From: CBINFS01 sp966250015 | GTDB taxonomy: Bacteria > Bacteroidota > Rhodothermia > Rhodothermales > DASSAV01 | Length of the DNA: 64,000 nt | Assembly: GCA_966250015.1 (NCBI GenBank) | Contig: CBINFS010000008.1 | Coordinates: 1 to 64,000, forward strand | Direction: 5' to 3' | In this document: positions 9,752 to 18,978 of the stretch, in pieces | Layout: each line of letters begins with the position of its first letter | Numbering within the stretch: the stretch's first letter is position 1 | The notes under the pieces: generated by a model | The model's database searches: none | What the model was told of the DNA's origin: nothing | Seen by the model: only the letters and a program-made list of their open reading frames with translations | Position numbers and translations under genes: made by a program

Positions 9752-9957
9752 AACCACTGCCTTATTTAAAAAATTATCAATTAGTTATTGAGACCAAAAA
9801 GATAGACAGATATGACATTGAATAAAATCAATCAACTTGCAGGTTTACACTGTAACACCTTACGACTTATCGGATAAAAACGATAGCAATTTCCTGCTAA
9901 ATACTTTACCTTATACGTCCAATTTCAGCCATCATCCCTATACATACTTTTTCTGCC

Positions 9958-10179
9958 ATGTACAGTACTCGAGGAATAGAAGTCGTCGCCACGATCACGG
10001 AGCTCCGGTCCAGAACTTCCGAGCTCGTTGAAAATGCAAAAACGATCGAAAGCGGGATTCTCATTCAGAAAAACAACGAACCCTACGCCGTCCTGATCAG
10101 CTACGAGCTCTACACCCGGCTGCTCTCGCAAAGTGGCGAAAATGACAAAAAGCGCGCTCGTAAACAAAAAGAGGAATAG
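9958..10179 (+). CDS. Phd/YefM-type antitoxin, orphan
   Basis: A 73-residue protein with the Phd/YefM fold signature: an N-terminal beta-strand, then LRSRTSELVENAKT, a central LIQKNNEPYAVLISYE strand pair, and a charged C-terminal tail rich in Lys and Arg. These proteins bind DNA as dimers and neutralise a RelE/Doc-type toxin through the tail. No toxin gene follows: a hairpin terminator begins 4 nt after the stop codon and the next gene is on the other strand. It may be a solitary regulator or the remnant of a pair. A preceding AT-rich region could hold its operator. Confidence 0.75.
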   Translation: MYSTRGIEVVATITELRSRTSELVENAKTIESGILIQKNNEPYAVLISYELYTRLLSQSGENDKKRARKQKEE

Positions 10180-10183
10180 AAAA

Positions 10184-10218
10184 CCCTGGCTCTTTTTGGA
10201 ACCAGGGCCATTGTTTTT
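10184..10218. terminator. Hairpin terminator between convergent genes
   Basis: The stem CCCTGG (10184-10189) pairs with CCAGGG (10202-10207), flanked by A-rich sequence on the left and TTGTTTTT at 10211-10218 on the right. It can end the plus-strand antitoxin transcript and, less strongly, the minus-strand AAA+ ATPase transcript. Confidence 0.75.
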
Positions 10219-10244
10219 GTGCCATATCCGGAACGGAACGGGGA

Positions 10245-12092
10245 TCAGATGAGCTTTTTTAGCTCCTCTACCCTGCGCACGATTTGCTCCCGGTCCATTT
10301 GCTGATACTGTTCCGGAAGCAACGATTTGCTCGTACACTCGAGCACGGCCGAAAGCGTTTGCAGCTCGACTTCCAACGGGTACGTCGGGGGGATGAAGTC
10401 ATCCACAGTGGCCTGTAGAATCTCCTTGTCGACCTTTGCCTCGGGCTGACCGTTACCGGCCGCTCTGAACTTTGCGCGGGTGAGCAGGGCTTCCATATCC
10501 GCCCCGCTGAACGTCCTCGAACCGTCCAGCAAGGCCTCCGGCACTTCCTCCATCGGCAGGTCGAGCCCGGTACGCTTCATCATGACCTTTAGCAACTCTT
10601 CCCTTTCCTCCCTCGTCGACGGATAGAAGAGAGCCAGGTGCTCCTCTGCCCTCCCCTGCCGTTTGAGGTCGACCGGCATCAGGTCGGGGCGGGCCGTCAC
10701 GAGGAAGAAAATGATCCGTCCCCGGTGCTTCGGGTTGCTCATAAAGGACGCGATCTGGCCGAAAACACGGCGCGAGACGCCGGAGTCGCCCTGCATGTCA
10801 CGGTCGCCGAGCGCGGCATCCGCCTCGTCAATCATCACGGCCACCGGCGTCATCGCCTCGAGCAGGTTGAGGATTTTTTCGAGGTTGCCCTCCGTCACGC
10901 CCTGCCACTGGGAACGGAAGTTCTTCAGCTTGACCATCGGGATCCCGATCTCCCCAGCAAAGCACGTGATCAGGAACGTCTTGCCCGTACCGACCGGCCC
11001 GCTCACCAGGTACCCCATCGGCAGGACGTCCGGCCGCCCGTTCCGAAGCGCCCGGGTTGCCTGACGCAGATGCTCTTTAGCCTTGGTGTGGCCCGCCACC
11101 ATGTCGAGACGATAATCCGTTTCGACGAACTCGAGCAGCCCGTACGCCTCCGCCTCGATGATTTCCTTCTTCATCTCGGAGAGGACGTCGAACGTCAGCA
11201 ACGTACGGTTTTCGATGACGTCGGCGAGTACGGTTCGAAGCTGGATGTAGTTGAGACCGGCCGTGTTCTTGGCGAGCGCTGCCGTCGACACCTCCGACCG
11301 CTGCGAAAACGCCTTTTCACGGCCGTCCAGATACCAGTTGATGAACTCCAGACGCGACTTCTCATTCGGTATCTCGACGTGGATCTCGGCCGTATACGGG
11401 CTCTGGACGAGCTGCTGGTTGAGGTCGTTCAGATTCTCCGTGATCAGACAGATCGTAAAGTCGCTCCGAAGGAAGAGCGGATCGTGCGACCACTTCTGGA
11501 GAAACACGAGGGCGTTCCGGTCCTCTGCGGAGTACATCGACGCCTCGGCCATCGGGATGACCGTCTCAGCGTAGTCAATCACGAAGGCGATCCGTTTGCC
11601 GTCAGCCAGACGCAGCCGGAAATAGTTCTCCATGACCGAGAAGACCCTCACGGGGTCCTTCGGGAGCTTCTGCGCGTAATCCGTACCGAAGATTGTATCG
11701 TATCCCGACAGCGCCCGATTGAAGTCCTTCTGCGACGCCTGATCGATGAAGTGTATCCCGCCGGAACGGTCGTAGAAGACGACGATGTCCCGCGCGGCAA
11801 AGAGGTCTCCGCTCAAGAAGTCTCGGAGCGGGACGTACTGGACCTTATCGTTTTCGTCCTTGGTCGGGACGAGGTCGCGGACGTTCCCGTGCAGGATGAA
11901 CTGGGTGAGCGTCTTCGTAAAGTACTTTCGGGCAAACTCTTTCGCCCACGCCGGATAGTGCGCCGTGTAGCGTTCGAGCAGGTCGATAGCGTCGGTTTGC
12001 TGCGCGTCGGCCGGCCCGGCAACCGGCTGTGTTGTGGCGACGGTCTCTTCTGAACGGTTTTCCTGTGCGGTTGTCTGCTGCTGATCGGCCAT
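10245..12092 (-). CDS. AAA+ ATPase with degenerate first half
   Basis: A 615-residue cytoplasmic ATPase. The C-terminal AAA+ module has a complete Walker A (GPVGTGKT, 365-372), Walker B (VMIDEAD, 419-425), sensor region FFLVTARPD, and arginines at 479 and 481 in KRQGR where an arginine finger is expected. The first half (about 40-300) resembles a second AAA fold: IAFVIDYAE near 168-176 looks like a Walker B strand and CLITEN like sensor 1, but there is no Walker A. This suggests a tandem AAA protein with one inactive ring. The N-terminal 35 residues are Gln/Ala/Thr-rich. Family members act as remodelling ATPases; the substrate is unknown. A protease domain of FtsH type is absent. Confidence 0.82.
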   Translation of the reverse strand: MADQQQTTAQENRSEETVATTQPVAGPADAQQTDAIDLLERYTAHYPAWAKEFARKYFTKTLTQFILHGNVRDLVPTKDENDKVQYVPLRDFLSGDLFAARDIVVFYDRSGGIHFIDQASQKDFNRALSGYDTIFGTDYAQKLPKDPVRVFSVMENYFRLRLADGKRIAFVIDYAETVIPMAEASMYSAEDRNALVFLQKWSHDPLFLRSDFTICLITENLNDLNQQLVQSPYTAEIHVEIPNEKSRLEFINWYLDGREKAFSQRSEVSTAALAKNTAGLNYIQLRTVLADVIENRTLLTFDVLSEMKKEIIEAEAYGLLEFVETDYRLDMVAGHTKAKEHLRQATRALRNGRPDVLPMGYLVSGPVGTGKTFLITCFAGEIGIPMVKLKNFRSQWQGVTEGNLEKILNLLEAMTPVAVMIDEADAALGDRDMQGDSGVSRRVFGQIASFMSNPKHRGRIIFFLVTARPDLMPVDLKRQGRAEEHLALFYPSTREEREELLKVMMKRTGLDLPMEEVPEALLDGSRTFSGADMEALLTRAKFRAAGNGQPEAKVDKEILQATVDDFIPPTYPLEVELQTLSAVLECTSKSLLPEQYQQMDREQIVRRVEELKKLI

Positions 12093-12174
12093 TTATCGCG
12101 TATCGTCTGGTTGATTTTTTTGCATGATACGACGGTAGCCAGCGCACGTTCAATTTTCTTCTACCGGCGCCGTT

Positions 12175-12219
12175 AAAAAACGCCGAACGCGCACGCCTCC
12201 GGAGAAGCGTACGCGTTCG
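12175..12219 (-). terminator. Rho-independent terminator of the aldolase gene
   Basis: The stem CGAACGCG (12184-12191) pairs with CGCGTTCG (12212-12219), extended by a nearly paired inner CACGC/GCGTA. On the minus strand it is followed by TTTTTT (12180-12175). It lies just downstream of the class I aldolase stop codon. Confidence 0.8.
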
Positions 12220-12246
12220 TATCTATGCAGCAGCTATACCGATGGA

Positions 12247-13323
12247 TCAGGCAACCGTGATCTCGGGATCGAGGTAGACGTCCTGGATCGCGTTGAGGAT
12301 CTCGACACCCTCCTTCATCGGGCGCTGGAAGGCTTTACGGCCGGAAATGAGGCCCATGCCGCCTGCGCGCTTGTTGATAACGGCGGTGCGAACGGCCTGC
12401 TGGAGGTCGTTGGCGCCTGAGCCGCCACCCGAGTTGATCAGGCCTGCACGGCCCATATAGCAGTTGATCACCTGGTACCGCGTCAGGTCGATCGGGTGGT
12501 CCGAGGTGAGATCGGAATACATACGCTTGTCGTACTTACCGAAGCTCTTACCGTCGGCGTTCAGCGCGGTGTAGCCACCGTTGGACTCCGGCTGCTTCTG
12601 CTTGATGATGTCGGCCTCGATCGTGACGCCGAGGTGGTTCGCCTGGCCGGTGAGGTCGGCGCTGGTCTCGTGGTTGACGCCGTTGACCTTGAAGCCCGGG
12701 TTGCGGAGGTAGCACCAGAGAATCGTGGCCATGCCGAGCTCGTGCGCGCGGCTGAACGCCTCCGAAACCTCGATGATCTGGCGATTGGACTCTTCCGATC
12801 CGTAGTAGATCGTCGCGCCAACGGCCACCGCGCCCATGTTCCACGCATCCTCGACGCTCGCGAACATGATCTGGTCGTACGTATTCGGGTACGTCAACAG
12901 CTGGTTGTGATTCAGCTTGACGATGAACGGGATCTTGTGCGCATACTTGCGGGCAACCGATCCCAACACGCCGAACGTCGAAGCAACCGCGTTGCACCCA
13001 CCTTCGATCGCCAGCTTGATGATGTTTTCGCCGTCGAAGTACTCGGGATTCTTCGCAAACGAAGCACCACCGGAGTGCTCGATACCCTGGTCAACGGGAA
13101 GAATCGATACGTAGCCGGTTCCGGCCAGACGACCCGTGTTAAAAATGGTCTCGAGTGAACGAAGCACCCGGGGATTCCGATCGGACTGCGCCCAGACGCG
13201 ATCCACGAAATCCGGACCCGGGAGGTGGAGCATCTCCTTGGGTACCTTGGGGTTGTTGAAACCCAGTAGCGATTCCGCCTCGTTACCAAGAATCTCGGCA
13301 GTCCTGGAAGTGACCTCAGCCAT
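12247..13323 (-). CDS. fbaB: Class I fructose-bisphosphate aldolase
   Basis: A 358-residue cytoplasmic enzyme of the DhnA/FbaB (archaeal-type class I) aldolase family. It interconverts fructose 1,6-bisphosphate with glyceraldehyde 3-phosphate and dihydroxyacetone phosphate through a Schiff-base lysine. Recognisable segments include ILPVDQGIEHS, the strand FIVKLNHNQLLTYPN, and the glycine-rich phosphate-binding region LINSGGGSGANDL. The start is well supported by GGAGG 8 nt before the ATG (13331-13335 on the plus strand). It is monocistronic with a strong terminator downstream. Class I enzymes of this type need no divalent metal. Confidence 0.93.
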   Translation of the reverse strand: MAEVTSRTAEILGNEAESLLGFNNPKVPKEMLHLPGPDFVDRVWAQSDRNPRVLRSLETIFNTGRLAGTGYVSILPVDQGIEHSGGASFAKNPEYFDGENIIKLAIEGGCNAVASTFGVLGSVARKYAHKIPFIVKLNHNQLLTYPNTYDQIMFASVEDAWNMGAVAVGATIYYGSEESNRQIIEVSEAFSRAHELGMATILWCYLRNPGFKVNGVNHETSADLTGQANHLGVTIEADIIKQKQPESNGGYTALNADGKSFGKYDKRMYSDLTSDHPIDLTRYQVINCYMGRAGLINSGGGSGANDLQQAVRTAVINKRAGGMGLISGRKAFQRPMKEGVEILNAIQDVYLDPEITVA

Positions 13324-13454
13324 GTGTATGCCTCCGTTATAAAAGTCTGTCTATATTTGACGAGCAATACAAATTAAGGAGAACGGTAAATTTACCCACG
13401 CCGCTCTCGTGACGAATTCATAAATTCGTGCTGAAAAATTAATTTCTTTCGCTT

Positions 13455-14525
13455 TCAGCACTCGTTAACACGTACTTCTGCAGGGATACGTTCCGTCCCA
13501 TTTATGAAGTTGGGAAGAGAACGGGCCAGCAACGGCGCCAGGAGCGTCCCGCGAGACCCGAGTGCCGTAAAGATCCATACCCGCTCGTTCGCGGGAAGCC
13601 GTCCCACCATCGGCAGGCGCACGACCGGCACGTTCACCCGGATGCCCGCCGCCTCCCCGATCACTTCGGCATCCAGTATGGCCGGGTACATAATAGAGAC
13701 CTTCTTCAAGATCTTCCGGGTCTGCTCTGGCGAAGGGTCTAAAGACGAAAAGGAATGCTCGTACGAGCTGCCCACGATCAAGGTGGCGCCCGAGGGTTTG
13801 ACGTAGCCGCTCCCCGAAAGAATCGGGCCGTCCTCTCCCAGCGGCAGGCTCACGCCCGTGACGTGAACGACCTGCCCCTTCACCGAATGGAGGTGAAGAC
13901 GAGCCGTCTGCGGAAAATCACGATACCCCGCACCAATGGCGAGAAGCAGCCGCCTGGCTTGAAAAACCACAGGGTCATGTCCACACTGCCCGAGCACGTC
14001 CACGTGGTCCGAGCGCTCCGTCCACCCCTCCACACGCACTCCCATCACGATCTCCGCGCCCTGCTTCCCGGCCGTACGAAGCAAGCGGCCGACGAGACCC
14101 GGCATCTCAATCGTCCCGCCGTGATCCGTCGCAATCGCCCCGTATTCCGAGTGCACCCCGGGAAAGCGTTCAGCCGCCTCAAAGGGGGAAATCCAGATGG
14201 TGTACTCGGGGTATTCCTGTGCCGACCTCTCGAAAAAGCCCGCCTGCTTCTGATCCGCTGCGGGTTGGAGGATCGTCATCGGCCGAAAAAGCGAGCGGGC
14301 ATCCGCCCGATCGAGCACCTCGTCCAGCGCATCGACGGCCGCTTCTCCACGCCAGATCAATCGCCCGTGGCGCGGTGTGATGGGATTGACGAGTCCGAGG
14401 CCAAGCCCTGACGCGCCCGCAGCCGGATAGGCCGCCTCCAGGAGCAAGACGCGCTCCTCGAGGCTCAGGAAAAGCGCCGCACAGCTACCGGCAAGCCCTC
14501 CACCCACGATGACGGTGTCGTACAT
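13455..14525 (-). CDS. FAD-dependent oxidoreductase, DAO family
   Basis: A 356-residue flavoprotein. The N-terminus VIVGGGLAGSCAALFLS is a Rossmann dinucleotide-binding motif (GxGxxG). A second conserved strand, LLLAIGAGY, lies near the middle, and VGSSYEHSF and FTALGSRGTLLAPLLA near the C-terminus match the D-amino-acid-oxidase/MnmC-C fold. It probably oxidises an amine or amino acid using FAD; the substrate cannot be assigned. The NPITPRHGR segment is reminiscent of MnmC-like oxidases, but there is no methyltransferase domain. It is divergent from thiD with 200 nt between. Confidence 0.8.
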   Translation of the reverse strand: MYDTVIVGGGLAGSCAALFLSLEERVLLLEAAYPAAGASGLGLGLVNPITPRHGRLIWRGEAAVDALDEVLDRADARSLFRPMTILQPAADQKQAGFFERSAQEYPEYTIWISPFEAAERFPGVHSEYGAIATDHGGTIEMPGLVGRLLRTAGKQGAEIVMGVRVEGWTERSDHVDVLGQCGHDPVVFQARRLLLAIGAGYRDFPQTARLHLHSVKGQVVHVTGVSLPLGEDGPILSGSGYVKPSGATLIVGSSYEHSFSSLDPSPEQTRKILKKVSIMYPAILDAEVIGEAAGIRVNVPVVRLPMVGRLPANERVWIFTALGSRGTLLAPLLARSLPNFINGTERIPAEVRVNEC

Positions 14526-14725
14526 CAGGCCACCTCCCGCTCCGAAGAAATGACGCGGCCAGGCATCGGAACGATTTCGGCGTCAAAAGCACAGACAAAC
14601 AATCTGAAAACCTTCGTTTCGTGTCTTCTTTTCCCCTATCTTCTATACCTTCCAAAAAACGCCCGGCTCGAGCTTTCTGGCGCGTGGCCTGGTTCTTCGA
14701 TGAAGTGCCCTGAGTATACAGGAAT

Positions 14726-15547
14726 ATGATCAAAGTTGCGTTGACGATTGCGGGAAGTGATTCAGGTGGAGGCGCCGGCATCCAGGCCGACATCAAAGCC
14801 ATACAGGCCAACGGGGTCTTTGCCGCGTCGGTCATCACTGCGGTAACGGCCCAGAACACCATGGCCGTAACCGCCGCATATGACCTGCCCCTTGACCTCA
14901 TCGAAGCGCAGATCGACGCCGTGATGACCGACCTGCCGGTCGCCGTCGTCAAGACGGGGATGCTGTCTTCGGCGGAGATCGTCGAGCTGGTTGCCCGCAA
15001 GATGAAGCAGTACGGCGTCGAGGCGCTGGTCGTCGACCCCGTGATGATCTCCAAAAGTGGCTACAAGCTGCTCAAGGACGACGCCGTTGATGCCGTCAAA
15101 CGTTCCCTCATGCCCCTGGCCACCGTCGTAACCCCCAACGCGCACGAGGCCGGCCTGCTCGCAGGCCTCGAGGTGAAAACTCCCGACGACGCTCGGGAAG
15201 CCGCCAAGCGAATCCTGGAGCTCGGTCCGAAGGCAGTGCTCGTCAAAGGCGGCCACCTCGCAGAAGAGCACGAGTCGATCGACCTGCTCTACGACGGCAA
15301 GGCGTTTCACAGTTACCCTGCCCCCCGCATCGATACGGTCAATACACACGGCACGGGCTGCACCTACGCCGCCGCGATTGCCGCCAACCTCGCAAAAGGC
15401 TTCAATCTGCGAGGCGCGATCGCACGCTCCAAGCGGTACGTCACCGACGCCATCCGCCACGGCCTCTCGATCGGATCAGGCTCCGGCCCGACCCACCACT
15501 TCTATTTTATGGAGGGCAGCGGGATCTTTCCGGCGGCCGACGAGTGA
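14726..15547 (+). CDS. thiD: Hydroxymethylpyrimidine/phosphomethylpyrimidine kinase
   Basis: A 273-residue ribokinase-fold enzyme that phosphorylates HMP and HMP-phosphate to HMP-diphosphate in thiamine biosynthesis. The N-terminus TIAGSDSGGGAGIQADIKA and the VVTAQNT region are diagnostic. LVDPVMISKSG, VTPNAHEA and the C-terminal NTHGTGCTYAAAIAA anion hole with its catalytic region are all present, as is GPTHHF near the end. Length is normal for ThiD. The gene stands alone. Its product is relevant here because the PFOR encoded in the window needs thiamine diphosphate. I found no THI-box leader upstream. Confidence 0.95.
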   Translation: MIKVALTIAGSDSGGGAGIQADIKAIQANGVFAASVITAVTAQNTMAVTAAYDLPLDLIEAQIDAVMTDLPVAVVKTGMLSSAEIVELVARKMKQYGVEALVVDPVMISKSGYKLLKDDAVDAVKRSLMPLATVVTPNAHEAGLLAGLEVKTPDDAREAAKRILELGPKAVLVKGGHLAEEHESIDLLYDGKAFHSYPAPRIDTVNTHGTGCTYAAAIAANLAKGFNLRGAIARSKRYVTDAIRHGLSIGSGSGPTHHFYFMEGSGIFPAADE

Positions 15548-15597
15548 GAATACCGACCAAAAACCGGGGCCCTGAGCCAATTTTACACCGGCTTCAC

Positions 15598-15627
15598 TTG
15601 CGCAGGACTCCCGGCAATGTTAGTTTG
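15598..15627 (+). promoter_or_regulatory. Promoter candidate for tRNA-Arg
   Basis: TTG at 15598-15600 is followed after exactly 19 nt by TTAGTTTG (15620-15627), one mismatch from the Bacteroidota TTG-N19-TAnnTTTG promoter pattern. It lies 23 nt upstream of the tRNA. Confidence 0.5.
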
Positions 15628-15650
15628 TCAGTCTCAACCGACCACCATAC

Positions 15651-15725
<75 letters not shown>

Positions 15726-15731
15726 CGCCGA

Positions 15732-15768
15732 AAAGCCTCGGATCTAACCGATCCGGGGCTTTTTATTT
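15732..15768 (+). terminator. Terminator after tRNA-Arg
   Basis: The hairpin AAGCCTCGGATC / GATCCGGGGCTT has a five-base loop and is followed by TTTTATTT. Confidence 0.85.
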
Positions 15769-15891
15769 ACCCATGTCGTTTCCTCTTCACACTCTTCTCG
15801 AAAGGCACATTTGCTACCGTTGTATTCGATCAGACACGGCAATCAATAACAGAAAATCTGGTCTTGTATTTCGCATAAAGTATTTTTAAAC

Positions 15892-16917
15892 TTGAGGTTA
15901 AAAGAGACATCTTACACTAACCCTTATTCCACCGTGCCCCCCTTCCGGCTGCTCCTCCCGCTCATCCTTTTGGTCATCCCAGCCAGACCCACCTGGGGCC
16001 AGACTGACTCAGTAATCCCCGACACGCTCGACTGGCGACTGTACTTTCCGCTCGAAATCGGTAACGTCTGGCAGTATCACGGCGTGACCGACTTTTCTAA
16101 TTACGTCGTCGAGGAGTGGTATGAAACGTGGGAAGTCACCGGAGACACGCTGATTGGCACTCAGACGTATGCCATAATGGATATCACGTGTGATTCCATT
16201 TTTGCAGATCCTACCTATCCTCTTTTCACGCCAACGTGTAATCCGACTGAACGTAAACGAATCTTTCTTCGGTACGACGAAGACCTCGCCAACATCGTCG
16301 AGCGTGTTATTGACCCACTCGGAGAAGAATTGTGGTTCTATTACGACTTTCACCTCGATGCGCCGTTCGATTATGAAGAACCATCCGGGCAGGGACTTGG
16401 ATACACTTACTGGTATGGCCGCCAGGACGAGTTCAGGATGTACAACTCCCTGGAATGGACCTATGCAACCGTAAAGTCGATAAGTGTTGAAAGTGCCGTT
16501 CCGGGAGGAATTTCCTTTGCTCACGGGATCGGATTTATAGGTAGAAGCTTCAGCGAGGGCGGAGGTGAGCATTTCAGGCTCGCATATGCCCGTGTTACGG
16601 GACAAGAATATGGTACAGCGGTGCGTTTAGAGATCGAAAGGCACGATCAAACAGCCGAAAGGCAACGCATCAACGTGTATCCGAATCCGTCACATGGTCA
16701 TTTTGTCCTGACTTATCAGATCAGTAGACCAGGTACTGTCGAAATGCGTCTTCTCGATGTGCTTGGTCGCGAAATTGCAGAATGGGGGCTTGGTTTTAAG
16801 TATCCGGCCACCCATCAGGATTCGATTTCCGCTGAGGGTATAAGTAGTGGTGTCTATCTTGTTGTGGTGACGTTAGACAACCGGGTCGAAGTTAGCCGGC
16901 CGGTCGTCATACAGTAG
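15892..16917 (+). CDS. Secreted protein with T9SS C-terminal sorting domain
   Basis: A 341-residue exported protein. An apparent TTG start leads into a short leader and a hydrophobic signal core with a likely cleavage near TWGQTD. The central part (about 45-240) is beta-rich and Tyr/Trp-rich without a recognised catalytic motif. The last 80 residues form a type IX secretion sorting domain: INVYPNPSHGHFVLTY, MRLLDVLGREI, and SSGVYLVVVTLDNR with a final beta-strand. The protein should be moved across the outer membrane by the Por system and attached or released. The TTG start and slightly lower GC than its neighbours leave the exact N-terminus unsure. Function unknown. Confidence 0.8.
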   Translation: MRLKETSYTNPYSTVPPFRLLLPLILLVIPARPTWGQTDSVIPDTLDWRLYFPLEIGNVWQYHGVTDFSNYVVEEWYETWEVTGDTLIGTQTYAIMDITCDSIFADPTYPLFTPTCNPTERKRIFLRYDEDLANIVERVIDPLGEELWFYYDFHLDAPFDYEEPSGQGLGYTYWYGRQDEFRMYNSLEWTYATVKSISVESAVPGGISFAHGIGFIGRSFSEGGGEHFRLAYARVTGQEYGTAVRLEIERHDQTAERQRINVYPNPSHGHFVLTYQISRPGTVEMRLLDVLGREIAEWGLGFKYPATHQDSISAEGISSGVYLVVVTLDNRVEVSRPVVIQ

Positions 16918-16989
16918 CCAGACTTCACCCTCCTGCGATTCTTCCAGGGTAACATCGTCCTCTTCCACCACGTTTCACGTTTTGGGTCG

Positions 16990-17490
16990 ATGTACGCGGT
17001 CGTCATGAAAAAAACCGACCCCATACAGATTCGTGAAGCAAGCTTGGAGGATGTGGATGCGATTGCGGCGTTGTACTACAACACCATTGGAAACGTCAAC
17101 GAGAGGGACTACACGCCGGACCAGATAGCGGCGTGGGCGGGTGATGCGCCGGAGCCGGATAAGTGGCGGAGGCGCCTCGCTGGCAGGCAGACGTTTGTTG
17201 CTTGTTTAGAGGATATAATCGTGGGGTTTGCGGAGTTTGAAGCCGACGGCCACATTGACGCCTTTTACGTGCACCAAGAGCATCAGGGCGAAGGAATTGG
17301 TACACGACTTTTGAACCGAATCGAGCAAGAGGCGGAGCAGGCAGCGATCGATCGGCTTTACACGGAGGCCAGCATCACGGCCCTACCCTTCTTTGAGAAA
17401 AGAGGGTTCGTCGTCGTGCAGCCGCAGGAAGTGGAATACCGTGGAATGAAGTTCAGAAACTACAGAATGGAAAAAAGGAGATCGTCATAA
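16990..17490 (+). CDS. GNAT family N-acetyltransferase
   Basis: A 166-residue GCN5-related acetyltransferase. The acetyl-CoA pyrophosphate loop is HQGEGIGTRLL (motif Q/RxxGxG/A), preceded by the strand IDAFYVHQEH and followed by YTEASITALPFFEKRGF, as in RimI/YafP-like members. An alternative ATG at 17005 starts directly at KKTDPIQIREA and removes five residues; neither start has a strong ribosome site. The acetyl acceptor is unknown. It is convergent with the GntP transporter. Confidence 0.87.
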   Translation: MYAVVMKKTDPIQIREASLEDVDAIAALYYNTIGNVNERDYTPDQIAAWAGDAPEPDKWRRRLAGRQTFVACLEDIIVGFAEFEADGHIDAFYVHQEHQGEGIGTRLLNRIEQEAEQAAIDRLYTEASITALPFFEKRGFVVVQPQEVEYRGMKFRNYRMEKRRSS

Positions 17491-17524
17491 CAACGCGCGG
17501 TACAGCTTAATAGTCCGCTCCACC

Positions 17525-18871
17525 TCACAGCCCCGGCAACAGATTCGAGACCAAGCTGAGCGCCAGGATGGCGAGAAAGGCGACCACGCCGGCCAGCGTG
17601 GATCCGAGCGTCCACGACCCCAACGTCTCGCGAACCGACAGGCCGGAAAACCGCGAGACCACCCAGAACGCAGAGTCGTTCGGAAGCGAAAAGCACATGC
17701 CTCCGGCGCACACGGCGAGGCCAAGAAGTATGGGAGAGAGTCCTCCGGTCGCCGCCGTCGGACCGAGGATTGCCGAGGTCGTGATCAGGGCAACCGTCGC
17801 GGAGCCCTGCGCGGCACGGAGGATGGCGCTCAGCAAGAAGCCGAGGAACAGCACTGAAACGTTCCACGAGGTCATCACCTCAACAAGATAGGGTCCGATC
17901 CCCGTTTCGTTGATCACGTACCCGAACGCACCGCCGGCTCCGGTGATGAGCAGGATTAGGCCCGCCGACGCCATCGACTCGGAGATGACCTCCTCCGCCA
18001 TCCGCGAAAAAAACCGCCGCATCGTGACGAGCGCGACGAACACCCCGATCAGCAGGGCAATGTTTTTATCCCCCAGGAACGACATCAACGCCCCGTACCA
18101 GGTCCCCTTCTCGACGAACATCCCCGTGAGACTTCCGACGAGTATCAGTAAAACGGGAAAGAGAAGCACGAAGATCGACGTGTTGCCGGAGGGCGTGCGT
18201 TTCAGCTCGTCCTTTACGGGTTGCCTGATTTCTGGGGCTGACTGAGGCCGAGCATCGCCTCGTCCGAGGTACAACCCGTACAGCCATCCCCCGACCAGGG
18301 CGGCAGGCACCGAAACGACGAGGGCATACAACAGGAAAGTCCCCGCGTTCAGGTTCATGTTGGCGGCCACCGCAAGCGGGCCCGGCGTCGGGATGACCAT
18401 CACGTGAGTCGTGATCAACCCAACCGAAAGCGCCGTAACGTAGACGATCAGCGCCCTTCCCGTTCGGCTCGAAAGGCGCGCAATGAGTGGCATAAAGATC
18501 ACGAAGGCTGCATCGATGAAGACCGGTATCGAAACGAGGTAGCCCGTGACGTTGATCGCGAGTGGGGCGTGCTTCTCCCCCGTCAGCCTGAGTAATCGCG
18601 TGGCGATCTGGTCGATCGCGCCCGCCTCCACGAGGATCGCGCCGAGCATGACGCCAAGCCCGATGACGATGCCGATCCCGGCCAGCGTGTTGCCGAACCC
18701 CGCCGTGACCGCCTGCCCGATCTCCACGAGCGGCATCCCGACACCCAGACCTGTCAGAATCGCCGTCACGAGCAACGACAGAAAGGGATTGAGCCGAAAC
18801 CGTATGATCAGGAGAAGCAGAAGGGCAACCGCCAGCAGAAAGATGAGCAAAAGCAAGGGACCGGTTACCAT
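17525..18871 (-). CDS. GntP family gluconate:H+ symporter
   Basis: An inner-membrane permease of about 448 residues and a dozen or more hydrophobic helices. Typical GntP segments include the N-terminal LLLIFLLAVALLLLLI, GIGIVIGLGVMLGAILVEAGA, INVTGYLVSIPVFIDAAFVIF, VIPTPGPLAVAANM and a C-terminal glycine-rich ICAGG-like stretch followed by PNDSAFWVVS. The family imports gluconate or related sugar acids with protons. I chose the ATG at 18871; the open frame extends to 18964 but adds a charged, non-conserved leader. It lies 107 nt downstream of the DASS transporter on the same strand, so the two may be co-transcribed. Confidence 0.9.
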   Translation of the reverse strand: MVTGPLLLLIFLLAVALLLLLIIRFRLNPFLSLLVTAILTGLGVGMPLVEIGQAVTAGFGNTLAGIGIVIGLGVMLGAILVEAGAIDQIATRLLRLTGEKHAPLAINVTGYLVSIPVFIDAAFVIFMPLIARLSSRTGRALIVYVTALSVGLITTHVMVIPTPGPLAVAANMNLNAGTFLLYALVVSVPAALVGGWLYGLYLGRGDARPQSAPEIRQPVKDELKRTPSGNTSIFVLLFPVLLILVGSLTGMFVEKGTWYGALMSFLGDKNIALLIGVFVALVTMRRFFSRMAEEVISESMASAGLILLITGAGGAFGYVINETGIGPYLVEVMTSWNVSVLFLGFLLSAILRAAQGSATVALITTSAILGPTAATGGLSPILLGLAVCAGGMCFSLPNDSAFWVVSRFSGLSVRETLGSWTLGSTLAGVVAFLAILALSLVSNLLPGL

Positions 18872-18978
18872 CTGATTCAGCGGTTTCGGGTTCCGGGTGA
18901 CGGGTCGACAAACGGTAAATTCACGTCGAGTGGCATCATACGCAAAAAGCAGCCCGCACCGCAATACACCTCACCTGC

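Noticed and set aside
10638..12053. 471-residue open frame antisense to the AAA+ ATPase gene
   Set aside because: It lies fully inside the ATPase gene on the other strand and has no domain or signal; it is a by-product of high-GC codon use.
14526..14725. Possible TPP riboswitch upstream of thiD
   Set aside because: No CTGAGA-type core with a matching second THI-box element is present; the short ACCCTGAG-like match lies too close to the start codon and lacks the partner stem.
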